64,000 nucleotides of DNA, from contig NC_014841.1 in assembly GCF_000175935.2 (NCBI RefSeq), forward strand, positions 62,001 through 126,000, read 5' to 3'. This DNA is from Pantoea sp. At-9b (GTDB lineage Bacteria; Pseudomonadota; Gammaproteobacteria; Enterobacterales; Enterobacteriaceae). Shown here in pieces: positions 25,134 to 33,606 of the stretch. The notes under the pieces were generated by a model, which did not search any database, was not told the origin of the DNA, and saw only the letters and a list, made by a program, of their open reading frames with translations. Both the position numbers and the translations under genes were made by a program. Numbering within the stretch: the stretch's first letter is position 1; every line of letters starts with the position of its first letter.

Positions 25134-25166
25134 TAGCCCCTATTCGGCGGACGAATCGGGGCTACC
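25134..25166. terminator. Hairpin between convergent tetronate and esterase genes
   Basis: GTAGCCCC and GGGGCTAC form an 8-bp outer stem with a 4-bp inner stem ATTC/GAAT. It fills the 40-base gap between two converging stop codons. No strong T-run is present, so it is a probable but atypical bidirectional terminator. Confidence 0.55.
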
Positions 25167-25170
25167 ATGC

Positions 25171-26952
25171 TTACTGCACTTTCAAGTCAGCGCCGTCCAC
25201 GACATAGTTTTTTTGATTATTTGGACCAATAAAATCGCTGGCCGGTTTACCCACCACCAGATTGTCATAGGCCGCCGATTTCACCGCCACATAATTCTCT
25301 GCCTTGTCCGGCGATCCTTTCCCGGTATAGTGCGCGATAGACGGATAAGGGAATACCGGTCGGGTGGCTTTTAATGGCGGCATCGCCGACGCTACTGGTG
25401 AACTGGCGCGCTGTACGCCGTGGAAATGCGCTGCGGCATTCGCCTCGCCAGCGGGCATTTTGCCTTGTGGCGGCATCGGCGGCATTCCCGCACTGGCTGG
25501 TTGCGCTGACTTACCTGCCACCAGCGCCTGCGGCGCAACCTGCTGCTCGGTCCAGGCCATCAGCGGCGTCAACAAATCTATCTGATCTAACCCCTCACCA
25601 CCACCGCAGTGGGCTACCCCTGGCAGCAGAAACAGGCGGATAAATTTTTCTGTGGCTTGCTTACCGAGATAAGCTTCAACGCCACGGTAGTAAGCAATGG
25701 AGAACGCCGGGCTAACCGAGTCATCCGCCAAACCGTGCCACATAATCAGCTTACCACCGCGTTCCATATAGCGGCTCAGGTTGGTGTTGGTGGCGTTGTA
25801 TAGCGGAGCCAGCTGTGCAACAGCAGCGAAATTTTGCTTGTTCAGCGGGAAATCGCGCATCGAGGTAATGTTTTGCTTGCCACCTGGCAACAATACCGAT
25901 TGCAGCGCAGGCAGTGCCATCATCTCCGACATTGAATGGCCGTCGGCGCTGGCGGGCACTGGCCAGCGTAACTCTGAACCCAGTGGCAGACCCGCCACCA
26001 CAAATTGATTGCCTGCGCTGTCGTAAGCTCCCCGATAGAGTTTTTCGGCAACGCCAATTTCTTCTGTGGTCAGGCAGTCTGATTTATCGCTCTGGTTGGC
26101 GGCACAGGTCTTGACCCAATTGGCGGAGAAGGTGCAGGCATAGGGATTAGCCAGCAGGCCATCATTGACACCCGACAGGGTTGGGCAGTGTGCCAGTACG
26201 GCGCGATGCAGAATCGGCAGACGGTCTTGCAGCAGGATCGCGCTGCCGTCCGCACGCTGATTGGCGACCACATTCCAGCCGTGGAAAAAGGAGTTTTGGA
26301 ACTGGAAAAACGCTGCCGGTGCCCCGGCGCTGATGCCATCAAAATCATCCGGGAAGCGTTGTGCTTCCATCAACGCCTCACGCCCGCCATCAGAGCAGCC
26401 CATAAAATAGGCGTATTTTTGCGCCTGGCCGTAATATGCCTGGATCAAGGCTTTTGCCAGCTGTGCGGTGAGATGATTGGCGCGATACGCAAAATCAATG
26501 CGTTTTTGTGGATCTTCCGCCCAACTGGCATCCATCATGCCGCCGCTATGGCCCATATCAGTCGCCGCGACGACAAATTCGCCCTGAGTGGCCGGTGCAC
26601 AACCGTTGGCATTCGCCGGGCTGAGATTGATCTGGCCGCATAACCCACCGCATCCCACCTGTAAGAAGCGTTGCGTCCACTGCTGTTGCGGCAGTGCCAC
26701 CTCGACTCCAATCGCCGGGGCGATGGTGGCTTTGACCTGACAATAGGTGCCTTTGTCCGTTTTCAGTGGCGTTGCAGCAGTAATGGTCACTTTCGCGCCA
26801 ATTTTATCACTGAGGTTGACGGCAGCTAACTGGCCACAGTCCATCACCGGCTTCACAACGGCGAAGTTCACGTTCGCATTGACCTGCGTCGCAAGCAGCA
26901 TGACACCTGTGGCTACCAGCCATCCTAATATTCGGTTTCTTATTGCATTCAT
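25171..26952 (-). CDS. Secreted tannase/feruloyl esterase family hydrolase
   Basis: A 593-residue precursor with signal peptide (WLVATGVMLLATQVNA) and an alpha/beta hydrolase of the tannase family. The family's CS-D-HC arrangement is visible: Cys186-Ser187 in GCSDGG, Asp410/411 in GLADDSVSP, and His448-Cys449 in GVAHCGGG. It should hydrolyse feruloyl, galloyl or similar aromatic esters from plant material outside the cytoplasm. A Pro/Met/Ala-rich stretch around residues 485-535 separates the catalytic domain from a short C-terminal tail and is unusual. It is convergent with the tetronate operon. Confidence 0.88.
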   Translation of the reverse strand: MNAIRNRILGWLVATGVMLLATQVNANVNFAVVKPVMDCGQLAAVNLSDKIGAKVTITAATPLKTDKGTYCQVKATIAPAIGVEVALPQQQWTQRFLQVGCGGLCGQINLSPANANGCAPATQGEFVVAATDMGHSGGMMDASWAEDPQKRIDFAYRANHLTAQLAKALIQAYYGQAQKYAYFMGCSDGGREALMEAQRFPDDFDGISAGAPAAFFQFQNSFFHGWNVVANQRADGSAILLQDRLPILHRAVLAHCPTLSGVNDGLLANPYACTFSANWVKTCAANQSDKSDCLTTEEIGVAEKLYRGAYDSAGNQFVVAGLPLGSELRWPVPASADGHSMSEMMALPALQSVLLPGGKQNITSMRDFPLNKQNFAAVAQLAPLYNATNTNLSRYMERGGKLIMWHGLADDSVSPAFSIAYYRGVEAYLGKQATEKFIRLFLLPGVAHCGGGEGLDQIDLLTPLMAWTEQQVAPQALVAGKSAQPASAGMPPMPPQGKMPAGEANAAAHFHGVQRASSPVASAMPPLKATRPVFPYPSIAHYTGKGSPDKAENYVAVKSAAYDNLVVGKPASDFIGPNNQKNYVVDGADLKVQ

Positions 26953-27066
26953 TGCATCGGTTCCTGTTTTATCACCGCGTTACTGTGGTTTTAATCTGGG
27001 AATGATAGACAGAAGCAAAATTTTAAAGTGGATTTTTTCGGTATTTTAACGAATTAATCTGCGTTC

Positions 27067-27978
27067 TCAGTTCTGTTCCAGCCAGCCAATAAAAAAATCA
27101 CTGAATGCCGCCACCTGTAACGGCTGAAAGCGCCGCTGTGGGTAAACGAACTGTAATCCTACCTGATGGCTGTCATTGCGGCTAAAACCGATAAAGTGAT
27201 CGCCAAACAGCACCACCAGTTTCCCTTGTTCCACATCGCGTTTTACATCCCACCACGACTTGCTGGCGATACCCGCGCCTGCCAGCACCCACTCGCGAAT
27301 CAGTGCGCCATCATCGGTGATCATCGCCGGGCTGATTTCCAGCGTCCTGACCTCTCCCGCTACTGCAAAGCGCCACACGTTGAGTAACGAACCACGCTGT
27401 TCCATGATCAGGCAGCGATGCTGGGGCAGTTCCAGCGGATGGCCCGGCGCACCCTGGGTAGCGAGATACGCGGGTGAGGCCACCAACACCCGGTGATTAG
27501 GTTTGATATCGCGTTTGATCAGATTGCTGTCGGGCAAATTGCCAAAGCGGATGCTCATATCCAGCCGTTGCGCAATCAGGTCTTCGATTTCCTCGCTCAG
27601 CAATAGCGTACTTTTGACGCCGGGGTGTAGGCGGGAAAACGCCAGCAGGGCCGGTGAAAGGTACTGGCGACCAAAATCCGACGGTGCCGAGATGCGTAAC
27701 GTCCCGCTCAGCACGCCCTCCTGCTGCGCCAATTTTGCTTCGGCCTGCTCCATCTCCTCCAGCACGCGCAGTGCTGATTGATAGAACTCTTCACCCACCC
27801 GGGTGAGCGAAATCGCACGGGTCGAACGATGGAAAAAGCGCGTCTGATAACGCTCCTCCAGTGCTTTCAGGCGTGCGCTCATGGTCGCCGGTGACAGGTT
27901 CATACGGCGGCCAGCCGCTGCCAACCCTCCCGCTTCAACCACCTGCACCAACAACGTCAGGTCTTCAAGTTTGCCCAT
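27067..27978 (-). CDS. LysR-family transcriptional regulator
   Basis: A 303-residue LysR regulator of the DsdA/YafC-like class. The helix-turn-helix is GGLAAAGRRMNLSPATMSARLKALE and the domain linker RFFHRSTRAISLT. The effector domain has ISAPSDFGRQYLSPAL and GAGIASKSWWDV. It is divergent from the old yellow enzyme gene across 101 bases that contain an inverted repeat, so it likely controls that gene. It could also affect the esterase gene downstream on the same strand. Confidence 0.87.
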   Translation of the reverse strand: MGKLEDLTLLVQVVEAGGLAAAGRRMNLSPATMSARLKALEERYQTRFFHRSTRAISLTRVGEEFYQSALRVLEEMEQAEAKLAQQEGVLSGTLRISAPSDFGRQYLSPALLAFSRLHPGVKSTLLLSEEIEDLIAQRLDMSIRFGNLPDSNLIKRDIKPNHRVLVASPAYLATQGAPGHPLELPQHRCLIMEQRGSLLNVWRFAVAGEVRTLEISPAMITDDGALIREWVLAGAGIASKSWWDVKRDVEQGKLVVLFGDHFIGFSRNDSHQVGLQFVYPQRRFQPLQVAAFSDFFIGWLEQN

Positions 27979-27992
27979 ATTATTCAGCTTTT

Positions 27993-28018
27993 CCGAACAG
28001 AGATTCAGTTTTGTTCGG
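27993..28018. promoter_or_regulatory. Inverted repeat CCGAACA-N12-TGTTCGG, candidate LysR operator
   Basis: CCGAACA (27993-27999) and TGTTCGG (28012-28018) are perfect inverted 7-mers in the divergent region between the LysR gene and the old yellow enzyme gene. The left arm also lies in a direct repeat with the right (ATTCAG-TTTT-CCGAAC against ATTCAG-TTTT-GTTCGG). Position and symmetry suit a LysR binding site; not proven. Confidence 0.5.
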
Positions 28019-28079
28019 TATTATCAAAATACCTGGAAAGGCTTAGTGTCAACGTTTTCTATTACCGAGGCACCCAGCA

Positions 28080-29195
28080 ATGACAGAGAAAATGTTGTTA
28101 CAGCCAACGCAATTGGGCGGCATGACGCTGACAAATCGTATCGTTATGGCACCAATGACACGGGCGCGAACAGCGCAACCGGGTAATATCCCCACCGCCC
28201 TGATGGCGGAATATTATCAGCAGCGTGCGACGGCAGGGTTGATCATTACCGAAGCGACGCAAATCTCTCCGCAGGCGCAGGGGTATTCCTGGACTCCCGG
28301 CATGCATACGCCGGAACAGCGGGCGGGCTGGCGTCTGGTCACGGATGCGGTGCACCGTCATGGTGGCAAAATCGTTTCGCAGCTGTGGCATGTTGGGCGC
28401 ATGTCCCATCCCTCTTTTCATCCCGACGGGCAGCCGCTTGCTCCGTCTGCCATTCCGTTTGACGGGCAAGTGTGGATTGTCGATGACAACGGCCAGGGGC
28501 AGATGATTGACTGTCCGGTGCCGCGCGAGATGACGCAACAGGATATCCAGGCGGTGATTAATCAATATCGCCAGGCAGCGCTTAACGCCATCGATGCTGG
28601 TTTCGATGGTATTGAGGTGCATGGTGGCAATGGCTATTTAGTGGACCAGTTCTTGCGGCGTACTTCAAACCAGCGCACCGATCAATACGGTGGCGTGCTC
28701 AGCAACCGTATCCGGTTTGCGCAGGAGGTGCTGACGGCCATCAGCGATGCGATTGGTGTACAACGTACCGGTATCCGCCTTGCACCGTTTATTACTCAAC
28801 GCGGTATGGACGATCCTGAAGCGGTAGACGCCATCCTCGCTCTGGCGCAATGGTGCAATGAAAAAGGCATTGCCTTTATCCACCTGGCAGAAGCCGATTG
28901 GGATGACGCGCCCACTATCCCGGATAGCTTCCGCAGGTCGTTGCGTGCGGCGTTCAGTGGCGCACTGATTGTTGCCGGCAATTACACGGTGGAAAAAGCC
29001 GAAACCTATCTGCGGGCGGGGTGGGTAGATCTGGTGGCCTTTGGACGTCCGTTTATCGCCAACCCGGACCTGCCTGCACGTATTGCCGGGAATCTGCCAC
29101 TGGCGACCGTCAGCGATCCATCCACGCTGTTTGGTGGCGGGGCGACCGGCTACACTGATTATCCACGCTATGACACTGCAGCGGTTATGCAGTGA
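28080..29195 (+). CDS. Old yellow enzyme, NemA-like NADPH:ene reductase
   Basis: A 371-residue FMN-dependent ene reductase. It has the OYE start LLQPTQLGGMTLTNRIVMAPMTRAR, the substrate-binding pair His181/Asn184 in EVHGGNGYLVDQF, then RRTSNQRTDQYGG, and a C-terminal FMN-phosphate loop DLVAFGRPFIANPDL. The family reduces electrophilic alkenes, nitroesters and N-ethylmaleimide. The His/Asn pair resembles yeast OYE more than the His/His pair of PETN reductase. It is divergent from a LysR regulator and ends in a strong bidirectional terminator. Confidence 0.9.
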   Translation: MTEKMLLQPTQLGGMTLTNRIVMAPMTRARTAQPGNIPTALMAEYYQQRATAGLIITEATQISPQAQGYSWTPGMHTPEQRAGWRLVTDAVHRHGGKIVSQLWHVGRMSHPSFHPDGQPLAPSAIPFDGQVWIVDDNGQGQMIDCPVPREMTQQDIQAVINQYRQAALNAIDAGFDGIEVHGGNGYLVDQFLRRTSNQRTDQYGGVLSNRIRFAQEVLTAISDAIGVQRTGIRLAPFITQRGMDDPEAVDAILALAQWCNEKGIAFIHLAEADWDDAPTIPDSFRRSLRAAFSGALIVAGNYTVEKAETYLRAGWVDLVAFGRPFIANPDLPARIAGNLPLATVSDPSTLFGGGATGYTDYPRYDTAAVMQ

Positions 29196-29218
29196 ATAAC
29201 TGATAGGGTATTAGATAC

Positions 29219-29246
29219 AACAAAAGCGCCATTTGGCGCTTTTGTT
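29219..29246. terminator. Strong bidirectional rho-independent terminator
   Basis: AACAAAAGCGCC and GGCGCTTTTGTT form a perfect 12-bp stem with a 4-base loop. T-rich arms flank both sides. It lies between the stops of the convergent OYE and DUF488 genes. Confidence 0.85.
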
Positions 29247-29255
29247 GTTTGTCAT

Positions 29256-29594
29256 CTACGCCAGCGAGCGCAGCCATTCCGCCAGTACTTCAGCGTGGTT
29301 TTGTGTCGTATTGCGGGTGGCATATAACAGCGTAACGTTACCCCTCGCCACCAACCGACACCCTTCCTCCCGCAGCCCGTCAAGCTCCTGCATATACTCA
29401 GTACGAAACGCGGTGAAATCGATCAAATCAGCGTGAAACGCTTTACGCAACGCTGTCGACGGTGCCAGGGTTTTGTTCCATTCATCGTATTGCAGGTCAG
29501 TTTTCTTCAGCCCGCGCGGCCAGAGTCGATCAACCAGTACCCGATAACCATCCGCGGGGGAGGCTAATTCATAAACGCGTTTACATTGGATCAC
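29256..29594 (-). CDS. DUF488 family protein (YeaO-like)
   Basis: A 112-residue protein with the DUF488 hallmarks IQCKRVYE, YRVLVDRLWPRGLKK, WNKTLAPSTALRKAFH and VTLLYATRNTTQNHA. Length and motifs match the YeaO group, whose biochemical role is not established. No signal peptide. It converges on the OYE terminator and is transcribed alone. Confidence 0.85.
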   Translation of the reverse strand: MIQCKRVYELASPADGYRVLVDRLWPRGLKKTDLQYDEWNKTLAPSTALRKAFHADLIDFTAFRTEYMQELDGLREEGCRLVARGNVTLLYATRNTTQNHAEVLAEWLRSLA

Positions 29595-29739
29595 GCTGAT
29601 TGCTCCCTTTCTTATTCGTATCTCCTTATTTTATCCATAATTTTAATAGTCCGGCGATTATCATCAGGATTGAGATAAAGGACGTAACTCAATGCGATTA
29701 GGTGTGTCAGTTTGTTTCGTTTATGTCAAAAATAGGAAT

Positions 29740-29758
29740 GATTATGATAATTATTCGC
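29740..29758. promoter_or_regulatory. Fur box upstream of the siderophore receptor
   Basis: GATTATGATAATTATTCGC matches about 15 of 19 positions of the Fur consensus GATAATGATAATCATTATC. It sits 45 bases before the receptor start, in a promoter position. It indicates iron-dependent repression; the match is by eye. Confidence 0.75.
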
Positions 29759-29802
29759 ATGCTCATTTCTGAGTATGGAAAATAATAACTGGACGTAACA
29801 AA

Positions 29803-32094
29803 ATGTCTCACTTAATTGGAAAAAGGAAAACGACCCTGTCATTACTGATTGGGCTGGTCATCCACAGTGGCTACTCTCTGGCAGCCGAAACACCAACGAA
29901 TGTTTTATCGTTACAGGAGCAGGAGGCGGTAACCAAAACGACCTCTGACACCGCAAAGAAAACCACCACTGCACCGACGGTCAATCCGACCAACGAAGAC
30001 ACCATGGTGGTGTCGGCCAAAGCCGAAGAGAAACTTAAGCAACAGCCTGGCGCATCGCTGATCACCAAAGAAGACCTCGAACGCAACCCACCGGTTAACG
30101 ACCTGTCCGAAATCATTCGCAAGATGCCGGGTGTGAATTTAACCGGCAACAGTGCGACCGGAAGTCGTGGCAACAACCGCCAGATTGATATTCGCGGTAT
30201 GGGGCCGGAAAACACCCTGATCCTGATTGATGGCGTGCCGGTATCTTCGCGCAGCTCTGTACGTTACAGCCGTACCGGCGAGCGAGACACCCGTGGCGAC
30301 AGCAACTGGGTGCCACCGGAGATGGTGGATCATATCGATGTGTTACGTGGCCCGGCTGCTGCGCACTATGGCTCCGGGGCGATGGGCGGGGTGGTGAATA
30401 TCGTCACCAAACGCCCGACGAACGACTGGCATGGCTCGTTATCGCTCTACACCAACCAACCGGAAGACAAGGATGAAGGTGCGACCAAACGCATGAACTT
30501 CAGCCTGAGCGGCCCGCTGATCGATGATGTGCTGACCATGCGCCTGTATGGCAACATCAACAAGACGGACGCTGACGCCTACGATATCAACACCAACGAA
30601 AACGGTTCTTATGCGGCGGGTCGCGAAGGGGTGCGCAACCGCGATATCAACACCGCAGTACAGTGGAAGATCAATCCGCAGCAGTACATGGATTTTAACT
30701 ACGCTTACAGTCGGCAGGGCAATATCTATGCTGGTGATACCCAGTACAGCAACAGCAACCTGAGTACCCTGGTACCGACCTTATACGGTCAGGAAACCAA
30801 CCGTATGTACCGCCAGTCCTACAGCGTGACCCATAACGGCATCTGGGACTGGGGCCAGTCAAAACTGACTCTGAGTTATGAAGACACCCACAACACCCGT
30901 CTGGATGAAGGTTCAACCGGTAAAGTGGAAGGGATGATCAACAGCGACACCTATAACACCAGCCGTTATAAAACCTGGCGCGTCAATAATGAGTACACCA
31001 TTCCCTTCACCCTGCTGGTGGATAACACCCTGACGCTCGGCGGTGAATGGAATAAGGAACAGCTGAACGATCCGGCATCGATGCAGGAAACGGACGCGAC
31101 CGGCATTGATATCAACGGTGTATCCGGCGATCCGTCGCAGCGCAGCAGCAAAAACAGCCAGGAGCTGAGCGCCATTTACCTGGAAGACACCATTGATGCC
31201 TTCGACTCCACCACGCTGATCCCGGGGCTGCGTTTTGACTACAGCGATCGCTTTGGCAGCAACTGGAGCCCGAGCCTGAACATTCAGCAGGAGTTGGGTG
31301 ATCACCTTACACTGAAAGCCGGTATTGCCCGTGTGTTCAAAGCACCCAACCTGTATCAGTCCAGTGAAGGTTATCTGCTGGCAAGCAGTGGCAACGGTTG
31401 TAACGTTGGAGGCAGCAACGGCTGTTATCTGATGGGTAATAGCGATCTGAAACCTGAAATCAGCGTTAACAAAGAGGTTGGGCTGCAATGGACTGATGAA
31501 GGTTACAGCGCGGGCCTGACTTATTTCCGCAACGATTATCAGAATAAGATCGTGGCCGGCGACACGTCTCTGGGAACGGTGAATGTAGCCAGCTCCTGGT
31601 ATTCATCAACCTATGATATTTATCAGTGGCAGAATGGTGGCAAGGCGCTGACTCAGGGTCTTGAGGCCAACCTGACCATCCCGCTGGTGGAAGACACCCT
31701 GAACTGGCGTACCAATGCGACTTATATGTTTACCTCGAAATATAAGTCGACCGGGAATCCACTCTCTCTGATCCCGAAATACACGGTGAACAGTTGGCTG
31801 GACTGGCAGATGACCGATGCACTGTCCGCCACCCTGAGCTGGACGATGTATGGTCGCCAGCATCCGCGTACCACAGCTGAAATCCGTAAGGAAGCCAGCG
31901 GGTTGTCGGAAAATGAGGTGGGTGCCTACGCCATCTTTGGTACCGGACTGAACTATCAGTACAACAAAAACCTGCGTTTCAACGTCGGTATCAGCAACCT
32001 GCTGAACAAGCAAATCTATCGTGAAAACGAAGGGGCTTCGACCTACAACGAGCCAGGCCGCGCGTATTATGCGGGTGTGACCACCTCGTTCTGA
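29803..32094 (+). CDS. TonB-dependent siderophore receptor (FepA/PirA type)
   Basis: A 763-residue outer-membrane receptor. It has a signal peptide (to SLAAE near residue 29) and a TonB box-like DTMVVSAKAEE near 66. The plug domain contains RKMPGVNLTGNSATGSRGNN, IDIRGMGPENTLILIDG and VDVLRGP-type HIDVLRGPAAAHYGSGAMGG in blocks. A 22-strand barrel follows, ending with aromatic TTSF. It resembles FepA/BfeA/PirA receptors for catecholate siderophores. The preceding Fur box fits iron-regulated expression. No biosynthesis or ABC genes are adjacent, so it likely scavenges siderophores through TonB and a transporter encoded elsewhere. Confidence 0.9.
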   Translation: MSHLIGKRKTTLSLLIGLVIHSGYSLAAETPTNVLSLQEQEAVTKTTSDTAKKTTTAPTVNPTNEDTMVVSAKAEEKLKQQPGASLITKEDLERNPPVNDLSEIIRKMPGVNLTGNSATGSRGNNRQIDIRGMGPENTLILIDGVPVSSRSSVRYSRTGERDTRGDSNWVPPEMVDHIDVLRGPAAAHYGSGAMGGVVNIVTKRPTNDWHGSLSLYTNQPEDKDEGATKRMNFSLSGPLIDDVLTMRLYGNINKTDADAYDINTNENGSYAAGREGVRNRDINTAVQWKINPQQYMDFNYAYSRQGNIYAGDTQYSNSNLSTLVPTLYGQETNRMYRQSYSVTHNGIWDWGQSKLTLSYEDTHNTRLDEGSTGKVEGMINSDTYNTSRYKTWRVNNEYTIPFTLLVDNTLTLGGEWNKEQLNDPASMQETDATGIDINGVSGDPSQRSSKNSQELSAIYLEDTIDAFDSTTLIPGLRFDYSDRFGSNWSPSLNIQQELGDHLTLKAGIARVFKAPNLYQSSEGYLLASSGNGCNVGGSNGCYLMGNSDLKPEISVNKEVGLQWTDEGYSAGLTYFRNDYQNKIVAGDTSLGTVNVASSWYSSTYDIYQWQNGGKALTQGLEANLTIPLVEDTLNWRTNATYMFTSKYKSTGNPLSLIPKYTVNSWLDWQMTDALSATLSWTMYGRQHPRTTAEIRKEASGLSENEVGAYAIFGTGLNYQYNKNLRFNVGISNLLNKQIYRENEGASTYNEPGRAYYAGVTTSF

Positions 32095-32108
32095 TAGCTG
32101 AAAGGAAA

Positions 32109-32134
32109 GGGCCTCATCGTCAATGATGAGGCCC
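32109..32134. terminator. Rho-independent terminator after the receptor gene
   Basis: GGGCCTCATC and GATGAGGCCC form a 10-bp stem with a 6-base loop, followed by ATTTT. It lies 14 bases after the receptor stop and just before the convergent small-gene pair. Confidence 0.8.
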
Positions 32135-32153
32135 ATTTTAGTTAGCTAATCCT

Positions 32154-32630
32154 CTAGCTTTCATCAGCCGGAAATATTCCATTAACCAGACAATCCAATT
32201 TTTTATGAATAAGGTGCATCTGCTGCGTATTATGTTTTGCCGCACCCTTTTCACCAAACATATCGGAATGGTCGATCATGGTGAGGATCAGCAGAACTGG
32301 ATGTTCAAGACCCTCTCGTTCTTCAAAGGAAACGACGAGCAGAGGATCATGTTCATCTTTGTCATCAAGTACGCGGGTATGGTGTAGACCGATATAAAGA
32401 GGGACCAGGCTGCCGTCACCTTTCAGATGTGATTCCTTCAACCAGCCATGTTGGTGTTTTTCGCCCTGTGAATATACCCAAACTTCATTGTTTGTTTCCC
32501 ACAGCTGCTGGAGTTCATCAATATCCTGGAAGTAAGAGAGCACGACCTCATTATCAAAGCCATATTCAGCACTGATGGCTCTGAAGAGGGCACTGGTTTC
32601 AACGTGCGAAATCTTTTTTCTTCTGGCCAC
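32154..32630 (-). CDS. Hypothetical protein, 158 aa, second gene of a small pair
   Basis: I do not recognise the family. The protein begins (M)ARRKKISHVETSALFRAISAEYGF, is cytosolic in composition, rich in Asp, Glu and His, and has a beta-rich centre (EVWVYSQGE, LVPLYIGLHHTRVL, PLLVVSFEEREG, HPVLLILTMIDHSDM). GTG 32630 is preferred because AAGGAACGACCC precedes it; ATG 32660 would add 10 residues with no site. It overlaps the 65-aa gene by 32 bases, so the two are translationally coupled. The arrangement is like many toxin-antitoxin pairs, but no motif confirms that. Confidence 0.6.
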   Translation of the reverse strand: MARRKKISHVETSALFRAISAEYGFDNEVVLSYFQDIDELQQLWETNNEVWVYSQGEKHQHGWLKESHLKGDGSLVPLYIGLHHTRVLDDKDEHDPLLVVSFEEREGLEHPVLLILTMIDHSDMFGEKGAAKHNTQQMHLIHKKLDCLVNGIFPADES

Positions 32631-32796
32631 GGGTCGTTCCTTCAACCATACGATTGTCATCCATTCCCAGGACGTCTTTCATGAACTGTGCACGGCGCTC
32701 ATCGTAAGTGCCACCTTCAATACGCACGGTTCCAGCTTTACGGGCCTTAGTTAACATGCCCGAAAGATTTTCAGCATTTACTGGGGTATGTTTCAT
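32599..32796 (-). CDS. Small basic protein, 65 aa, first gene of a small pair
   Basis: The protein starts MKHTPVNAENLSGML and is lysine/arginine-rich (23% by eye), with the stretch TYDERRAQFMKDVLGMDD. A perfect AGGAGG lies 4 bases before the ATG, which makes it a convincing gene. Its end overlaps the start of the 158-aa gene in another frame. It could be an antitoxin-like or DNA-binding partner; this is inference from size and arrangement only. Confidence 0.62.
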   Translation of the reverse strand: MKHTPVNAENLSGMLTKARKAGTVRIEGGTYDERRAQFMKDVLGMDDNRMVEGTTRGQKKKDFAR

Positions 32797-32853
32797 ACAT
32801 CCTCCTGTTTATTCCTTCACCACTATACCATACCTGCTGAAGCATCCTAAGAG

Positions 32854-33435
32854 TTAGCTTTTATGTTGCGCTGCTACCAGCCAGCCGAGGGTTTTTTCCA
32901 TGGTCTGGCGTTCCTGATCGGCCTGCATAATAAAAGCGGGTAACAGATGGGCACCTGGCGCAGATTGTGCCAGCACGGTCAGGCTGTCGCCGATGCCATA
33001 GCCGCCATGCGTGATAAAGGGCACAATCGTTATCCCTGACCAATCATGGCGCGTTAAAAAAGATCGGACGATGGAAGGCAAACTCATGCCCCAAATGGGG
33101 TAGCCGAGGTAGAGCGTTTTATAGGGTTTTATCTCCGCTAAATCATTCAGTAGCGGCGGGTTGAACCCGTTTTTACGCTCGTTGCTTGCCTGTTCAACCA
33201 TCTGGAGATAATCAGCCGGGTAAGGTGTCTGTGGCAGGATCTCATGCAGATCGGCGTGCAGGGCGCGCTGAAGAACTCCGGCAATCACACGCGTGTTGCC
33301 GCTGCGCGAGTGATAAGCCACCAGCGTATCCGACTGACCGGTGATGATTGCAGCCGTTGCAGGCTGCGCCAGCAGGGAAATACCCGCGAGAAAAGGCAGT
33401 AGCTCCCTGCGAGACAGGTTAATGTTATCGTCCAT
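32854..33435 (-). CDS. Exported flavodoxin-like protein
   Basis: A 193-residue flavodoxin-fold protein. The N-terminus NLSRRELLPFLAGISLLAQPATA is a twin-arginine type signal (SRRELL followed by a hydrophobic stretch), so it may be folded with FMN and exported to the periplasm. The FMN phosphate loop is AYHSRSGNTR, and GYPIWGMSLP and THGGYGIGDSL are typical of this flavodoxin group. Most flavodoxins are cytosolic, so export is notable. Possible roles are quinone reduction or redox shuttling at the membrane. It stands alone, downstream of the OprD porin and its terminator. Confidence 0.78.
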   Translation of the reverse strand: MDDNINLSRRELLPFLAGISLLAQPATAAIITGQSDTLVAYHSRSGNTRVIAGVLQRALHADLHEILPQTPYPADYLQMVEQASNERKNGFNPPLLNDLAEIKPYKTLYLGYPIWGMSLPSIVRSFLTRHDWSGITIVPFITHGGYGIGDSLTVLAQSAPGAHLLPAFIMQADQERQTMEKTLGWLVAAQHKS

Positions 33436-33574
33436 ACGACCTCATCATAATTTATCCAACTCAAACAACCTTAATGGTTAATCTACGCGGATAAATACAC
33501 GATTTGCGGCATTATTGATGAGCGGCGATCATAGCCCCTATTTCATAATTTGGCGGATAGTGAGACGGATGGGG

Positions 33575-33601
33575 AAAATGGCAGCGTATGGCTGCCATTT
33601 T
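33575..33601. terminator. Rho-independent terminator after the porin gene
   Basis: AAAATGGCAGC and GCTGCCATTTT form an 11-bp stem with a 5-base loop, with T-runs on both strands. It lies 5 bases beyond the minus-strand porin stop. Confidence 0.8.
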
Positions 33602-33606
33602 TTTAA

